This document shows positions 1 to 8,607 of a stretch of DNA of 64,000 bases, piece by piece. The notes under the pieces are model-generated. The model did no database searches, had not been told where the DNA came from, and saw only the letters and a list, made by a program, of their open reading frames with translations. This DNA comes from Halobacteriovorax marinus (GTDB lineage Bacteria > Bdellovibrionota > Bacteriovoracia > Bacteriovoracales > Bacteriovoracaceae), in NCBI GenBank assembly GCA_002163155.1, contig MAAO01000006.1, forward strand, positions 1,387,371-1,451,370, in the 5' to 3' direction. The number at the start of each line of letters is the position of its first letter. Position 1 is the stretch's first letter. The position numbers were made by a program, and so were the translations under genes.

Positions 1-740
1 GGTCCATCGTAAACAGCAAACAAAGCAAAATCTAAAGCATTGGCCTTTGATTCGTCATTAAAGGTTACAAATTGATCAATGCTGCTCGATGCCCTTAAAA
101 TTGAATGAAACATCCCAAGATTGACATGGTCAATTGCAGAAATCAAAGGTGAATGTAGTTGCATATGTGCTTCAAGAGCAGGGTCTTCATTGAGTGAGAT
201 AAGATACTCAACATAATCTCTATTATTTTCTTTTGCCGCGTAATAAAATGGATGTAATGAATGTTTCGCTGACAAAATATTATAGCCATAAGACTTTACT
301 TCTCGTGCCAATGTAACATTTCCAATAGTTGCTAGTGTTGCACCAATACTTTCAACCTTAGTTTCAAACTCTGATTTTCTTTTAAGTATTAAGTTTAATG
401 AAGATTGATCTATATCTCGATTATTTGCTGCAGGAAGTGAGTAGTTGCTTGAGCAATCATTAACAATGATTTTCCAACCTCTAATCGCTGATTCAAAATT
501 CTTAATTGCAGACTTATTCCACTTCTTCGCTAGATTGAGTAAATCTATTCCTTCTAAGAATTCTGTATCCGATTTAGAGGTCATGAGATTCACTTTATCA
601 AGTAGGTCTCTTGATCTTGAACTCTCGCCCTTTGCTTTTTCTGCATCCCTTATAGCATCTGACCAATATTCATTACAACTTCTTGCAAGAATATTTGATG
701 ATAGTAATAACAGTAAGTTTATGAGAATGAGTTTTTTCAT
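1..740 (-). CDS. Secreted ankyrin-like protein, C-terminus cut by window edge
   Basis: The reading frame runs leftwards from an ATG at 738-740 and is still open at base 1, so only the first 246 residues are seen. It begins with a typical signal peptide (MKKLILINLLLLLSSNILA), followed by an alpha-helical region with two cysteines, and from about residue 165 by helix pairs that read like ankyrin repeats (for example HPFYYAAKENNRDYVEYLI, then SPLISAIDHVNLGMF). An AGGA ribosome-binding site precedes the ATG. The protein is probably periplasmic or exported. Ankyrin repeats mediate protein binding; no enzyme motif is visible and the target is unknown. The spurious plus-strand frame at 445-756 is its shadow. 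Confidence 0.75.
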   Translation of the reverse strand, partial: MKKLILINLLLLLSSNILARSCNEYWSDAIRDAEKAKGESSRSRDLLDKVNLMTSKSDTEFLEGIDLLNLAKKWNKSAIKNFESAIRGWKIIVNDCSSNYSLPAANNRDIDQSSLNLILKRKSEFETKVESIGATLATIGNVTLAREVKSYGYNILSAKHSLHPFYYAAKENNRDYVEYLISLNEDPALEAHMQLHSPLISAIDHVNLGMFHSILRASSSIDQFVTFNDESKANALDFALFAVYDG

Positions 741-870
741 TTCGTTCCTAGATTAAGTAATGTATTTAATATTTCTTATCAAGAATTAGTATTTAAATGA
801 AGTAAAGTGAATTTATTCTAGAGTAACATCTTTAGTAAGTTGTTAATATTATGATTGTGGTAAGAAAACT

Positions 871-1015
871 TTTATCTATTTAAGTAAACTAGGTTAGCCT
901 TCTCGGATTTGATTACTTTAGAGTCATTTTGGTTTATAGCTTTTTACAAGTTATTTGTAGGGGAGATTGTAATTTTAGAATTCTTGAATAAGGAGCTTAA
1001 TTACTTCTATCCTTG
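871..1015 (+). repeat. Dispersed intergenic element, copy 1
   Basis: Full-length copy. The left end ctatttaagtaaactagg is followed by a degenerate hairpin region, then tttgtaggggagattg, tagaattcttgaataagg and ttctatccttg at the right end. It lies between the promoter side of the gene at 1-740 and the 3' end of the minus-strand gene at 1056-1475. Bases 741-870 hold only the presumed promoter of the left gene. Confidence 0.8.
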
Positions 1016-1029
1016 TATCAAAGTAAATT

Positions 1030-1050
1030 AAGGCCCATGTTGAGGGCCTT
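1030..1050 (-). terminator. Stem-loop terminator of the 1056-1475 gene
   Basis: Seven-base perfect inverted repeat AAGGCCC/GGGCCTT around a seven-base loop, just beyond the stop codon of the minus-strand gene. The T-run is stronger on the + strand, so it may act in both directions. Confidence 0.7.
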
Positions 1051-1055
1051 TTTTA

Positions 1056-1475
1056 TTATTCACAATTATTATTAAAATAGCTTAAAACACTGTAGTCTTC
1101 GTCGAGATAGTACTCAATACCAAAGTTAGCCTCCATTACACGATCGTGATGAATCCGTGAATTACGAATGCTTTGAATATTATTACAAACTGTGTAATCA
1201 GCTTCGTTAAACTTGTCCATAGCTTTAGTGTAATAAGTAGAAGCATCGTTATAGAGCTCCAGAGTATTAACTGCAATAGAACATGCCTTATCAAAATTAT
1301 GGGCACGAACTTCATCCTGACCTTTTATCCAACGGACCCTTGCTTTTTCAGCAAAATCATTGCCTTTAATGCCAAGTTTTTGTCCCTTTTTCAAAATTCT
1401 TTTACATTTACCTCTTTCTGCAAAAGCTGGATTACTAAGAACGCTCAAAAGAACGAGTGATAGAAATAGTTTCAT
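1056..1475 (-). CDS. Small secreted protein of unknown function
   Basis: A 139-residue protein with a clear N-terminal signal peptide (MKLFLSLVLLSVLSNPAFA) and a helix-rich, charged mature part with four cysteines (in CKRIL, ACSIA, VCNNI and NNNCE). The spacing suggests periplasmic disulfides. An A10 tract lies just upstream of the start, in the leader. The helix pattern before the third cysteine loosely resembles the N-terminal part of the neighbouring secreted gene at 1-740, which could mean the two are diverged relatives; this is only an impression. No family was recognised. Confidence 0.7.
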   Translation of the reverse strand: MKLFLSLVLLSVLSNPAFAERGKCKRILKKGQKLGIKGNDFAEKARVRWIKGQDEVRAHNFDKACSIAVNTLELYNDASTYYTKAMDKFNEADYTVCNNIQSIRNSRIHHDRVMEANFGIEYYLDEDYSVLSYFNNNCE

Positions 1476-1644
1476 ACTGACTCCTAAATAAAAAAAAAAT
1501 GGTTATTTTTTGGCACTCTACACTTTGTGGAAATCATTTCAATAAGAAAAATGAGAATTGTAAAAGTTCATAAGTCTACGCATTGACAACAGTTAAACAC
1601 TGTCAACCAAGGGGATGAATATAGAGAGAAATATCCACAAACCT

Positions 1645-1765
1645 ACCTAAAGAAGATAGGAGGGGTCTTCTCCGTTCAAGTTATTTCGAAATTTTTCATG
1701 GGAGGAAGTTGGTTCTTCAAGATTTCTTGAGTAATGCGTTTGAGTTGTAGTATCCTTTATCCTTT
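1645..1765 (+). repeat. Dispersed intergenic element, copy 2
   Basis: Near full-length copy: acctaaagaagataggagg, then gtcttctccgttc at the left, and gatttcttgagtaatg and tatcctttatcctt at the right. The right end faces the 3' end of a minus-strand gene fragment at 1984-2106. The stretch 1766-1983 between them is AT-rich and shows nothing else. Confidence 0.75.
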
Positions 1766-1983
1766 TTTCAACATTTTAGTTTTCCTCGTCGTTGTTTATG
1801 ATATTTATATATATATCCAAAAGAATTATTCTCTGTAAGAACTTTTGTAAAAAATAATCTGTTATCTAGGTAAAGTAAGAGAGTTATTTTTCATTTAAAT
1901 TAAATTTATGATTTTAATTTGTTCTATTCTTCTATGGTTCTTGAAATTTAAGTCGATATAAATAATTAAATGAACTAAAAATA

Positions 1984-2106
1984 TTAACTTTTATTAAACT
2001 GTGCCAACTTCCTCGCCTCATCTAAGTTGATTTCGTAATTAACAAAGAGTCTGTAAAAGTAATTTTTCTTCACTTTAAAGAAAGGAACGTCTGTATTTAA
2101 ATTTGT
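1984..2106 (-). pseudogene. 3'-terminal gene fragment, unknown family
   Basis: An open stretch of 40 codons on the minus strand ends in TAA and has a stop just upstream but no start codon. The residues (for example FFKVKKNYFYRLFVNYEI, then DEARKLAQFNKS) look like real protein: mixed hydrophobic and charged, with an alternating beta pattern and then a helix, somewhat like the end of a SPOR-type domain. It lies in a 735-base gap with no intact gene and is most simply the tail of a lost gene. The identity is not established. Confidence 0.4.
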
Positions 2107-2210
2107 CTACCTAAAATATTTCACTATCTAGAAATGTTGTTTGATGAATAAAGCCGTATGAGATATAAGTCGACTGAAATATTATGCATTAACAAATACA
2201 AAGGACCAAT

Positions 2211-4781
2211 ATGATCTACCTAAAAGTCATCTCAGCTTTTATATTATTATCTATAAGTGCATCTCAAGCATCATCAATAAATACACAAGCGGAATTTAAG
2301 CAACATTGCAAAGAAGGTCAAAATCTTGATGCTTTAGAGGCAGTTATTAAATCAGGAACGTTTGGTATTAATCAAATTCTAGATGGAAGAACATGCTTAC
2401 AAGTTGCTTCTTGGTTTGGCAAAGTCGAGGTAGTCAAGTTACTTATGTCTATGCCCGGTTTAAATATCAATGTAACCAATGGTGCTAGAATGTCTTCATT
2501 AGCTTTAGCTGCAACATCTGGAAAAGGAAAAGGTAAAGTGATAACAGAATTACTTACTCATCCATCTATAGATGTAAACAATAGAGATCTAGCCGGGAAC
2601 ACTTGTCTAAATTCTGGAGCAGGACATGAAAATAGTGAAGTGTTGAGAGCTCTCCTTACTAGTTCTAAAATTAATGTTAACAATGCAAACGGATATGGCT
2701 GGACTCCTCTAATATCAGCAGTAAATAGTAATAGGCTTGAAAACGTAAAACTTCTACTTTCGAATCCAGAAGTAAAAACTGATCCTAAGAATAGAGATGG
2801 TGAAACTGCGCTGGATATTGCGAGAAGAAAAGGCTTCACTAGTATCGTTGAGTTTATGACTGCTCCAGTTGACGTTAGTGATGTTCTTAGTCCAAACTTT
2901 GGAAATGGCCCTTTTCTTTTTTCAAAATATCAAAGAGTAGAGTCAGCTAATTGCTCAAGGTCATTATATTACCGCTTCTTTAGGTCAACATATACTGAGC
3001 CACGTTTCACAAAAAAGCATTACTTACGTATTAAGAATGAAGAGAGCTCACAGTCTCAAAAAAGCCTTCAAATTGAAAGAAGCACTAATGGGTTAGGTAT
3101 TTATAAGTTTAAATATGAAAATGGCATTACTTACTTTAGTGATATAAATACCCAGGAGGAATCACTTAACGTTAATGGCTGTAACTATATACTGCCGCGA
3201 CCTGAAAGACTCAATTTAACACCAGAACTTGATACCAGCATTAAGAGTTTCAATGATGCTATGACAAAAGTTAAAGAAATAACTCTTGGAAGTGGTGAAG
3301 CATACAAAGTTAAATTCTCCAATTTTGAAGTCGCTAAGAATGCAAACCATTGTACTTTCAATATTGCTTATGAGTGTCAAGGTGAGAGCTGTTCAAGCGA
3401 CGTGAAGAAGACCAATATTCAGTTTAACTTTCAAAAAGGTATTGGTTGGAGTAAACCAAAAGAAGGCAATCTTGAATTGGTGGTAGATACAGAAGGTAAT
3501 TCGGCTACAACGTTTAATTCTGAGAATAGGGCAGAAACTAACAAAGTTAAGAGTATCTTTTTTGAATCTCAAGAAGAAGCAATGAAAGTAAGAAATGCAT
3601 TTAATGATGTTATCAATAAGCGATGCTCTGATGAATATGTAAACATTTGTGATCGAGGACGTATTGCTGATGCATTTTATAGAACTCTTGATGGGTGGAC
3701 CTGTAAAAAAGTTGTAAGATCAGAATTCTCTAAAACTACAGAAATTTATAAAGACTTCAGATATGACCGTAACCTTACGAAATTTCCAAAGTTTGCAGAG
3801 AACGCTTTTGATGGTTTCATAAATGTTAAAAAAGTTCATATCCTCTTCCATCCATTCAATAAAATCCCTGAAGGAGCATTGGATGATTTAAAGAGTGTTG
3901 AGATGATGACTTTCAGAGGAGGTAACCTCCAAAAGATAAGTGCTAATACGTTTAGTAAATTAGAAAATGTTAAAGAATTAAAATTCTCTCTAAATAGAAT
4001 TAACAAAATTGGAACCGGTGCATTTACAAACTTGGAAAAACTCATAAAGTTAGATCTAGAAGAAAATAAAATTACAAAAATTGATGCCTCGGCTTTTTCA
4101 GGTCTATACTCTCTTGAGAAGCTATTTTTAGGAGAAAATATTGAAAAAATTGAAAGAGGTCTTTTTGGCGACCTTATAAGTTTAAAAGAATTAACTATTG
4201 TAGGTACTTTTACATCAATTCCGGACTTCCTTTTTGGAAGCATGCTGAACCTTGAGATCTTGGGGATACATGGAGAAGTAGAGAGCTTAAGCTTTAAATC
4301 AATGAATGGTTTACTTAATTTAAAGAGATTAAATTTAAACGGTAATAAACTTACTGAATTATCGAATGATCTTTTTACAAGCTCACCAAATATTACAAAT
4401 CTGCAAATGCAGAATAACAGAATAAGTAAAATTGGTGATAAGACATTTAAAAATCTACCTAACCTGACTTGGCTTGAGATAGATGAGAATAAGCTTACAA
4501 AAATTAACTCCAAAGTATTCAGCTCTCTGTCAAAGCTTACAAGCTTGGATCTTAGAAAAAATAATATCAGTAAGATATCTCGTGGTGCCTTTTCAGGAAT
4601 GAAGAGTATGGAGGCGTTCAGGCTATCTAATAATGATATCTCAAGCTTTCCAAGAAATACGTTCAAAGGGCTCAATTTTCTGGAGTACATCTACATGGAA
4701 AATAATCCAATGAGAAGATTCTCTAGATCAAAGCTTGGTATGAGAGCAGAAGCATATATGTTTGATGTTGAAGAAATCTAA
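2211..4781 (+). CDS. Secreted ankyrin / Cys-domain / leucine-rich-repeat protein
   Basis: An 856-residue exported protein. After a signal peptide (about residues 1-20) come ankyrin repeats (about 25-220, with motifs such as GRTCLQVASWFGKVEVVKLL and GWTPLISAV). A middle region (about 225-490) has cysteines in HCTFNIAYEC and ESC and a later cysteine in NKRC. About 13 leucine-rich repeats fill roughly 500-850, with the LxxLxLxxNxI pattern and F at the end of each turn, as in extracellular LRR proteins. Both repeat classes bind proteins, and having both in one exported chain is uncommon. The middle domain recurs in the next secreted gene (5575-6822). There is no catalytic motif. A host- or prey-directed adhesin or inhibitor is a reasonable but unproven role. 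Confidence 0.85.
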   Translation: MIYLKVISAFILLSISASQASSINTQAEFKQHCKEGQNLDALEAVIKSGTFGINQILDGRTCLQVASWFGKVEVVKLLMSMPGLNINVTNGARMSSLALAATSGKGKGKVITELLTHPSIDVNNRDLAGNTCLNSGAGHENSEVLRALLTSSKINVNNANGYGWTPLISAVNSNRLENVKLLLSNPEVKTDPKNRDGETALDIARRKGFTSIVEFMTAPVDVSDVLSPNFGNGPFLFSKYQRVESANCSRSLYYRFFRSTYTEPRFTKKHYLRIKNEESSQSQKSLQIERSTNGLGIYKFKYENGITYFSDINTQEESLNVNGCNYILPRPERLNLTPELDTSIKSFNDAMTKVKEITLGSGEAYKVKFSNFEVAKNANHCTFNIAYECQGESCSSDVKKTNIQFNFQKGIGWSKPKEGNLELVVDTEGNSATTFNSENRAETNKVKSIFFESQEEAMKVRNAFNDVINKRCSDEYVNICDRGRIADAFYRTLDGWTCKKVVRSEFSKTTEIYKDFRYDRNLTKFPKFAENAFDGFINVKKVHILFHPFNKIPEGALDDLKSVEMMTFRGGNLQKISANTFSKLENVKELKFSLNRINKIGTGAFTNLEKLIKLDLEENKITKIDASAFSGLYSLEKLFLGENIEKIERGLFGDLISLKELTIVGTFTSIPDFLFGSMLNLEILGIHGEVESLSFKSMNGLLNLKRLNLNGNKLTELSNDLFTSSPNITNLQMQNNRISKIGDKTFKNLPNLTWLEIDENKLTKINSKVFSSLSKLTSLDLRKNNISKISRGAFSGMKSMEAFRLSNNDISSFPRNTFKGLNFLEYIYMENNPMRRFSRSKLGMRAEAYMFDVEEI

Positions 4782-4792
4782 AATGATTCGAA

Positions 4793-4820
4793 TGGGCCCT
4801 GTACAAAGACAGGGCCATTT
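4793..4820 (+). terminator. Rho-independent terminator after the ankyrin/LRR gene
   Basis: Perfect eight-base inverted repeat GGCCCTGT/ACAGGGCC (4795-4802 and 4809-4816) with a six-base loop, beginning 14 bases after the stop codon and followed by an AT-rich tail. Confidence 0.8.
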
Positions 4821-4902
4821 ATAACTTAACTAAATTATTCACCCTCATTTTAATTTCTTTAAAAGGAACTCGATTTTAAATGCAGCTAAAGATCGTGTTC
4901 AA

Positions 4903-5175
4903 GTGGATACCTGTCTTAATGCTAATGATGCTGATAAAATTCTCAAAGAGCTAAAGTATGACCTTCTTGTAACAGATATTATAATGCCTGGGAGATCGGG
5001 GGTCGAGTTAATACGTTGGGTAAGAGAAAGTGGAAATGATATACAGATTTGTGTTTACTCTTCAATTAGAGATAAGGAAACTATAGATGAGTTCGAACTA
5101 TTAAATGTTAGTTTACTTGTTATGAAGCCGGGGATAGTGCCTGAAGTTGCTAAGGAGCTCTTGACCCTTGTTTAA
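4903..5175 (+). pseudogene. N-terminally truncated response-regulator receiver domain
   Basis: The frame encodes about 90 residues of a CheY-like receiver from helix 1 to the end. The phosphoacceptor region (LLVTDIIMPGRSG) and the conserved lysine (VMKPG) are present. The first beta strand with the paired acidic residues that bind magnesium is missing. The frame is open upstream (to about 4836, reading RNSILNAAKDRVQVD) but has no ATG, only a GTG at 4903. A receiver without the acidic pocket should not be phosphorylated normally. It is most likely a 3' remnant; a GTG-started single-domain protein is less likely. Confidence 0.6.
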
Positions 5176-5244
5176 GTATACTTCTAATACGTGTATAACC
5201 GATGAGCAGTGCTAAGCTCATTATCACTAAAAAACTATATTCTA

Positions 5245-5394
5245 CTATCTATTACTTTGTTGAGTTGGCCATAAAAAACTACTTCCGATTAAAAAACTAG
5301 CACCAGAGTAATCAAAGTATTTTCGCGACTTTTCATCCATTAACATTGTTCTTGCAGTTGAAGCAATGATCATAGATGCCACATTGCCCCTACA
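5245..5394 (-). pseudogene. 3'-terminal fragment of a gene of unknown family
   Basis: Forty-nine open codons on the minus strand end in TAG (5245-5247). The peptide (for example VASMIIASTARTMLMDEKSR, then a hydrophobic stretch GASFLIGSSFLW) looks coded rather than random, and suggests the end of a membrane or secreted protein. An internal ATG at 5373 could start a 42-residue peptide, but no ribosome-binding site is seen. The rest of the gap 5176-5574 shows no gene. Confidence 0.35.
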
Positions 5395-5574
5395 TCACCG
5401 ACTATTCACTCTAGGGTCACTTGGTACCTTTTGAATTATGTTGTGTCTCAAAGGGAGCCACGTACCTAAAAATTGACTAAAGTTTAAACAATCCCCATGT
5501 TTACTTGTAAATTCTTCAACAATAAAGTATCTACGTTTGTCTTAAGTTATTATTAAAGAAAACAGGAGCTTATA

Positions 5575-6822
5575 ATGAAAAAAATTTTTAGTATTCTAAT
5601 TCTATTGTCCGTTTCACTCACTGCTACAGCATTTGATGACTGGGATGATGATGACTGGGATGATGAGTATACAGAAATTTTTGATAGGAGTAGAGAGTCA
5701 TTACGTATGAGTGATCTTTCTAATATTCCTCCTCTTGTTCTTGAAAAGGCACCGGGCCAATCAAATAACGATGTAATACGAGCGGACAAACTATTGTCTT
5801 CAGTTCTTGTAATGAGTCTTCACTTAAATAACGAGCACAATCTTAGAAGTGATACTGGTGAAATACAAAGGATAAAGGAATTAACTCCATTCACAAAATT
5901 TGATTTAGAAGAAGGGGGAGGTGGAAGATTCTCCGATATGAATCTATATATGGATGATATTGAAAATTCTAAACTGTATAAAAATCTTCATGCATTAAAT
6001 GAAAGAATAAGAACAATGAATAATAGGTGTTCTTTAGAAAATAAAGTGATGAAAGGCGAATTGCCTGATTCGGCCATAGATGAAAATAATAGAATTATGC
6101 CTCTTTTTACTGAAGTACTAGAGCATGTTGGAGTTGGAACACAGCATCACTATGGGCTCAAATCAGTGATCATTGGTGACCTTAATAACTTTGGATATAA
6201 TAATAGTGAATCAAGTCGTCCATATAATTTTTGCCAAGATAATATGAGCTTCGACCATTTAGATAATTTGTCATCTAGAGATGCTCATATGAAAACACCT
6301 TTATACGAATTAAATACTCTCTACTGTGAAGAGTTCAATAAACTTCATGCTTGTACTATCGATTACATGAGTCGTTTTAGAAATCGTAATACTGGAAGAA
6401 CAATTGATACTCGCAAAAGAATGGAAAGCTTGAAGGTATTAGCTGAGTCTTTAAAGAGTGTGACTACTGTCTATTCAGAAAGTATATCGAAGGTTTCTAA
6501 TCTTGTAGTTAAGGAAATAATCATCAACGAAAATACAATGTGTAATGTTGAGGCCGTTTTCTGTAAAGAGAATGACAAGAGTTGTTCCAAAGCATCCTAT
6601 CATTTAAACTTTATGTTTGATAATAATGTAGTACTTAAGGAAAGTCGTTCTTCTCGTGAGTTAAGTATCGATAACGAAGCGACTCATTCAAACCTAATCA
6701 AGATTATGAGTAGTGGACCGATGAAAATGGATTTTATGAGTAGAATAAAATTTTCTAATCGTGAAGATGTAAAACGTACGATTAAGGCCTTTAATACTCT
6801 GAATAGAGAATGTAAACTTTAG
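5575..6822 (+). CDS. Secreted protein sharing a Cys-domain with the ankyrin/LRR gene
   Basis: A 415-residue protein with a signal peptide (MKKIFSILILLSVSLTATA), then an acidic Asp/Trp-rich stretch (DDWDDDDWDDEY) and a long helical middle. The last 110 residues carry a pattern also present in the gene at 2211: MCNVEAVFC..SC, an FNF-like strand, a polar loop, an isoleucine-phenylalanine strand, and AFNTLNREC at the end. The start is supported by an upstream AGGAG. The family is unknown. Its order next to two repeat-protein genes on the same strand suggests a related exported set, although a terminator separates them. Confidence 0.7.
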   Translation: MKKIFSILILLSVSLTATAFDDWDDDDWDDEYTEIFDRSRESLRMSDLSNIPPLVLEKAPGQSNNDVIRADKLLSSVLVMSLHLNNEHNLRSDTGEIQRIKELTPFTKFDLEEGGGGRFSDMNLYMDDIENSKLYKNLHALNERIRTMNNRCSLENKVMKGELPDSAIDENNRIMPLFTEVLEHVGVGTQHHYGLKSVIIGDLNNFGYNNSESSRPYNFCQDNMSFDHLDNLSSRDAHMKTPLYELNTLYCEEFNKLHACTIDYMSRFRNRNTGRTIDTRKRMESLKVLAESLKSVTTVYSESISKVSNLVVKEIIINENTMCNVEAVFCKENDKSCSKASYHLNFMFDNNVVLKESRSSRELSIDNEATHSNLIKIMSSGPMKMDFMSRIKFSNREDVKRTIKAFNTLNRECKL

Positions 6823-6832
6823 AATCAAATAA

Positions 6833-6857
6833 ATGGCCTTGAGCTAATCAAGGCCTT
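6833..6857 (+). terminator. Stem-loop after 5575-6822 gene
   Basis: Perfect eight-base inverted repeat GGCCTTGA/TCAAGGCC (6835-6842 and 6848-6855), five-base loop, 12 bases after the stop codon. The T-run is weak. Confidence 0.65.
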
Positions 6858-6860
6858 ATG

Positions 6861-6916
6861 TATCTATCTAAGTAAACTAGGGGAGTCCTTCTCCAAGGTT
6901 TAATCTATCCTTTCCT
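6861..6916 (+). repeat. Dispersed intergenic element, copy 3 (internally deleted)
   Basis: The left end tatctaagtaaactaggggag with ccttctcc is joined directly to a right end (taatctatccttt); about 80 internal bases are missing. It sits between two plus-strand genes, one of the few copies not facing a minus-strand 3' end. Confidence 0.6.
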
Positions 6917-7019
6917 ATAACGTAACTCCTTAATATCTTGAATGTTCTCTCTTGTTTTTTTTACAAAAGGATGGATATCAATCTTCATTATTGGTAGTAA
7001 ATACTTAAGGAGCCTTTAA

Positions 7020-8090
7020 ATGAAGAAGCTATTAATCATTCTGCCTTTACTATTTTCACAGTTCACTATGGCCAATTGTGAAATGGATTTAGCACAAACT
7101 GTAAGCTGGTTAAATGATAGCTTCCCAAGTGATTCTCCTTTTACAGAACTATCGATTAAAAGTGCTACCTATTTAGATTTAGGTAACAAGTGTATACTAG
7201 ATAAAGAACTTTCGAATCTATGTTCCCTAACACATATACAATCTCTTGATCTCTACAATGATCACTGTTCTGAAAAGTTAGACGGTACAGGATTAAAAGA
7301 TTTATTGGCCCTAAAGAATTTAACGTCTTTGGATTTAGACTATAACGACATAGAACTTTCAAAATTAAGAGACTTAAAAAATATAAGTCACCTAAAGTTG
7401 TTAGGAAATAAATTAAATGAAAAAGATCTTTCTATTCTTACAGAACTAAAAGGCTTAAAAGATTTAAATCTTGCTGATAATAATTTAACACATAAGAGTA
7501 TTAAGCAACTTAAAGGACTTACTACAAGATTTTTAAATCTTGGAAACAATGCCTTTTCTGATGAAGACTTTGATGGTTTATCGAAACTTAATATATTAGA
7601 ACTTGCGCTTGCTCCTTATTCTAAAAATAACAAACTAGAAGCAACAATTGGTGATACGTTCTGGCAAGAGCTAGATAAAATGCAAATTCATTCTTTAGGA
7701 CTTACAATAGAACAGGCCTCTTCAAAAATACCTACAAACTTAAAGCTCGATAACCTAAAAAGTATTTCAATTAGTAGAGGTATTTTTTCCAATTCAAACT
7801 TTGAAAGTTTTAAAAAATATAATAAGATTACTTTATTCATCTTTGATTTTGTTCCATTTAGTCCAAGGGCCAGAGTTAAGGCGCAAAGTTGGATTATTAA
7901 TCAAGACTCTTTCACTAAATTGAACTTAAGTTCATTCAAGTTGGATTTTGGAATTGATTTTCTAAAAGAAATAGCGAATAAGAAAGTTGTTAATGAAGTG
8001 ACTATTAATAAAAGTCTTGCAGAGAGAATTGGTCATCAGGCTCTCTTTGAATTAGCCAAAAGTTTCGAAGATTTTAAAATATCTTTCTAA
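7020..8090 (+). CDS. Secreted leucine-rich-repeat protein
   Basis: A 356-residue protein with a signal peptide ending near NCEMD (about residue 18). Leucine-rich repeats run from about 65 to 250 (LKNLTSLDLDYNDIELSKLR, LKGLKDLNLADNNL), followed by a less regular C-terminal part. The LRR type (LxxLxLxxNxL, about 22-24 residues per turn) forms a curved protein-binding surface. It is shorter than the ankyrin/LRR protein at 2211 and lacks its cysteine domain. No catalytic residues are seen. Likely periplasmic or exported. A perfect ten-base stem-loop follows the gene. Confidence 0.8.
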   Translation: MKKLLIILPLLFSQFTMANCEMDLAQTVSWLNDSFPSDSPFTELSIKSATYLDLGNKCILDKELSNLCSLTHIQSLDLYNDHCSEKLDGTGLKDLLALKNLTSLDLDYNDIELSKLRDLKNISHLKLLGNKLNEKDLSILTELKGLKDLNLADNNLTHKSIKQLKGLTTRFLNLGNNAFSDEDFDGLSKLNILELALAPYSKNNKLEATIGDTFWQELDKMQIHSLGLTIEQASSKIPTNLKLDNLKSISISRGIFSNSNFESFKKYNKITLFIFDFVPFSPRARVKAQSWIINQDSFTKLNLSSFKLDFGIDFLKEIANKKVVNEVTINKSLAERIGHQALFELAKSFEDFKISF

Positions 8091-8112
8091 ATTATCTCTT
8101 GTTTGATGAGAG

Positions 8113-8140
8113 TAATGAAGTCGTCTCCATGACTTCATTA
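8113..8140 (+). terminator. Stem-loop after the LRR gene
   Basis: Perfect ten-base inverted repeat TAATGAAGTC/GACTTCATTA with an eight-base loop, 23 bases after the stop. There is no long T-run, so it may act as an mRNA 3'-end stabiliser. Confidence 0.55.
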
Positions 8141-8174
8141 TACAATACAAGAGCTTATTAAACGATTATTCTAA

Positions 8175-8468
8175 TTAGAAATTCTTAATTCTATTAACCA
8201 GATTAGGATAATCAATAAAGGGATTTCGATTTCCCTGTAATCTCATAATTCGATCGTTTAGTTCTGTGTCAATTCTTCTTACAGGGTTTTCCTTGTGCCA
8301 TTTTCTTAAAAAGTATTCTTGAGTGTCATTTATTTTCTTATGATATCTTGTTGAAAATAAAACAGAGCTCTTGCAATCTTTCCTCTATTTTTTTTTGGTG
8401 GTTGATAGTGATTATTTGAGCTTCTAATGACATCCTGTGGAGTATTCACTAGAAGTCCAAGACCTGCA
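8175..8468 (-). pseudogene. Endonuclease I (EndA family) 3' fragment, frameshifted
   Basis: On the minus strand the last about 60 codons read RRIDTELNDRIMRLQGNRNPF then IDYP. The QGNRNPFID block is the hallmark C-terminal motif of the secreted endonuclease I family (Pfam Endonuclease_1). Upstream, RGKIARALFYF, also typical of the family, lies in another frame, so there is a frameshift near 8352-8360. The 5' half, including the catalytic core, is absent: the homology stops where repeat copy 4 begins. This is a dead remnant of a DNA-degrading enzyme. Confidence 0.75.
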
Positions 8469-8607
8469 TTTAAGAAGATTGGAGAGTTCTTCTCCGTTTG
8501 AATTATTTTAACATGGTTTTGATTTATCTCATTGAATAAATGAATGTCTGTAGGGGAGGTTAATACTTTAGAATTCTTGAATAAGGTGGTTAATTCGCCC
8601 TATCCTT
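8468..8607 (+). repeat. Dispersed intergenic element, copy 4
   Basis: Well-conserved copy. It has a perfect GGAGA-gttct-TCTCC hairpin, then gaattattttaacatgg, ctgtaggggaggttaata, tagaattcttgaataaggtg and gccctatcctt. The left edge cuts the endonuclease I remnant; the right edge is adjacent to the stop codon of the RelA/SpoT-like gene at 8608. Confidence 0.9.

Noticed and set aside
445..756. Plus-strand ORF of 103 codons
   Set aside because: It lies opposite a minus-strand gene with signal peptide and ankyrin-like pattern; the plus frame has no such features.
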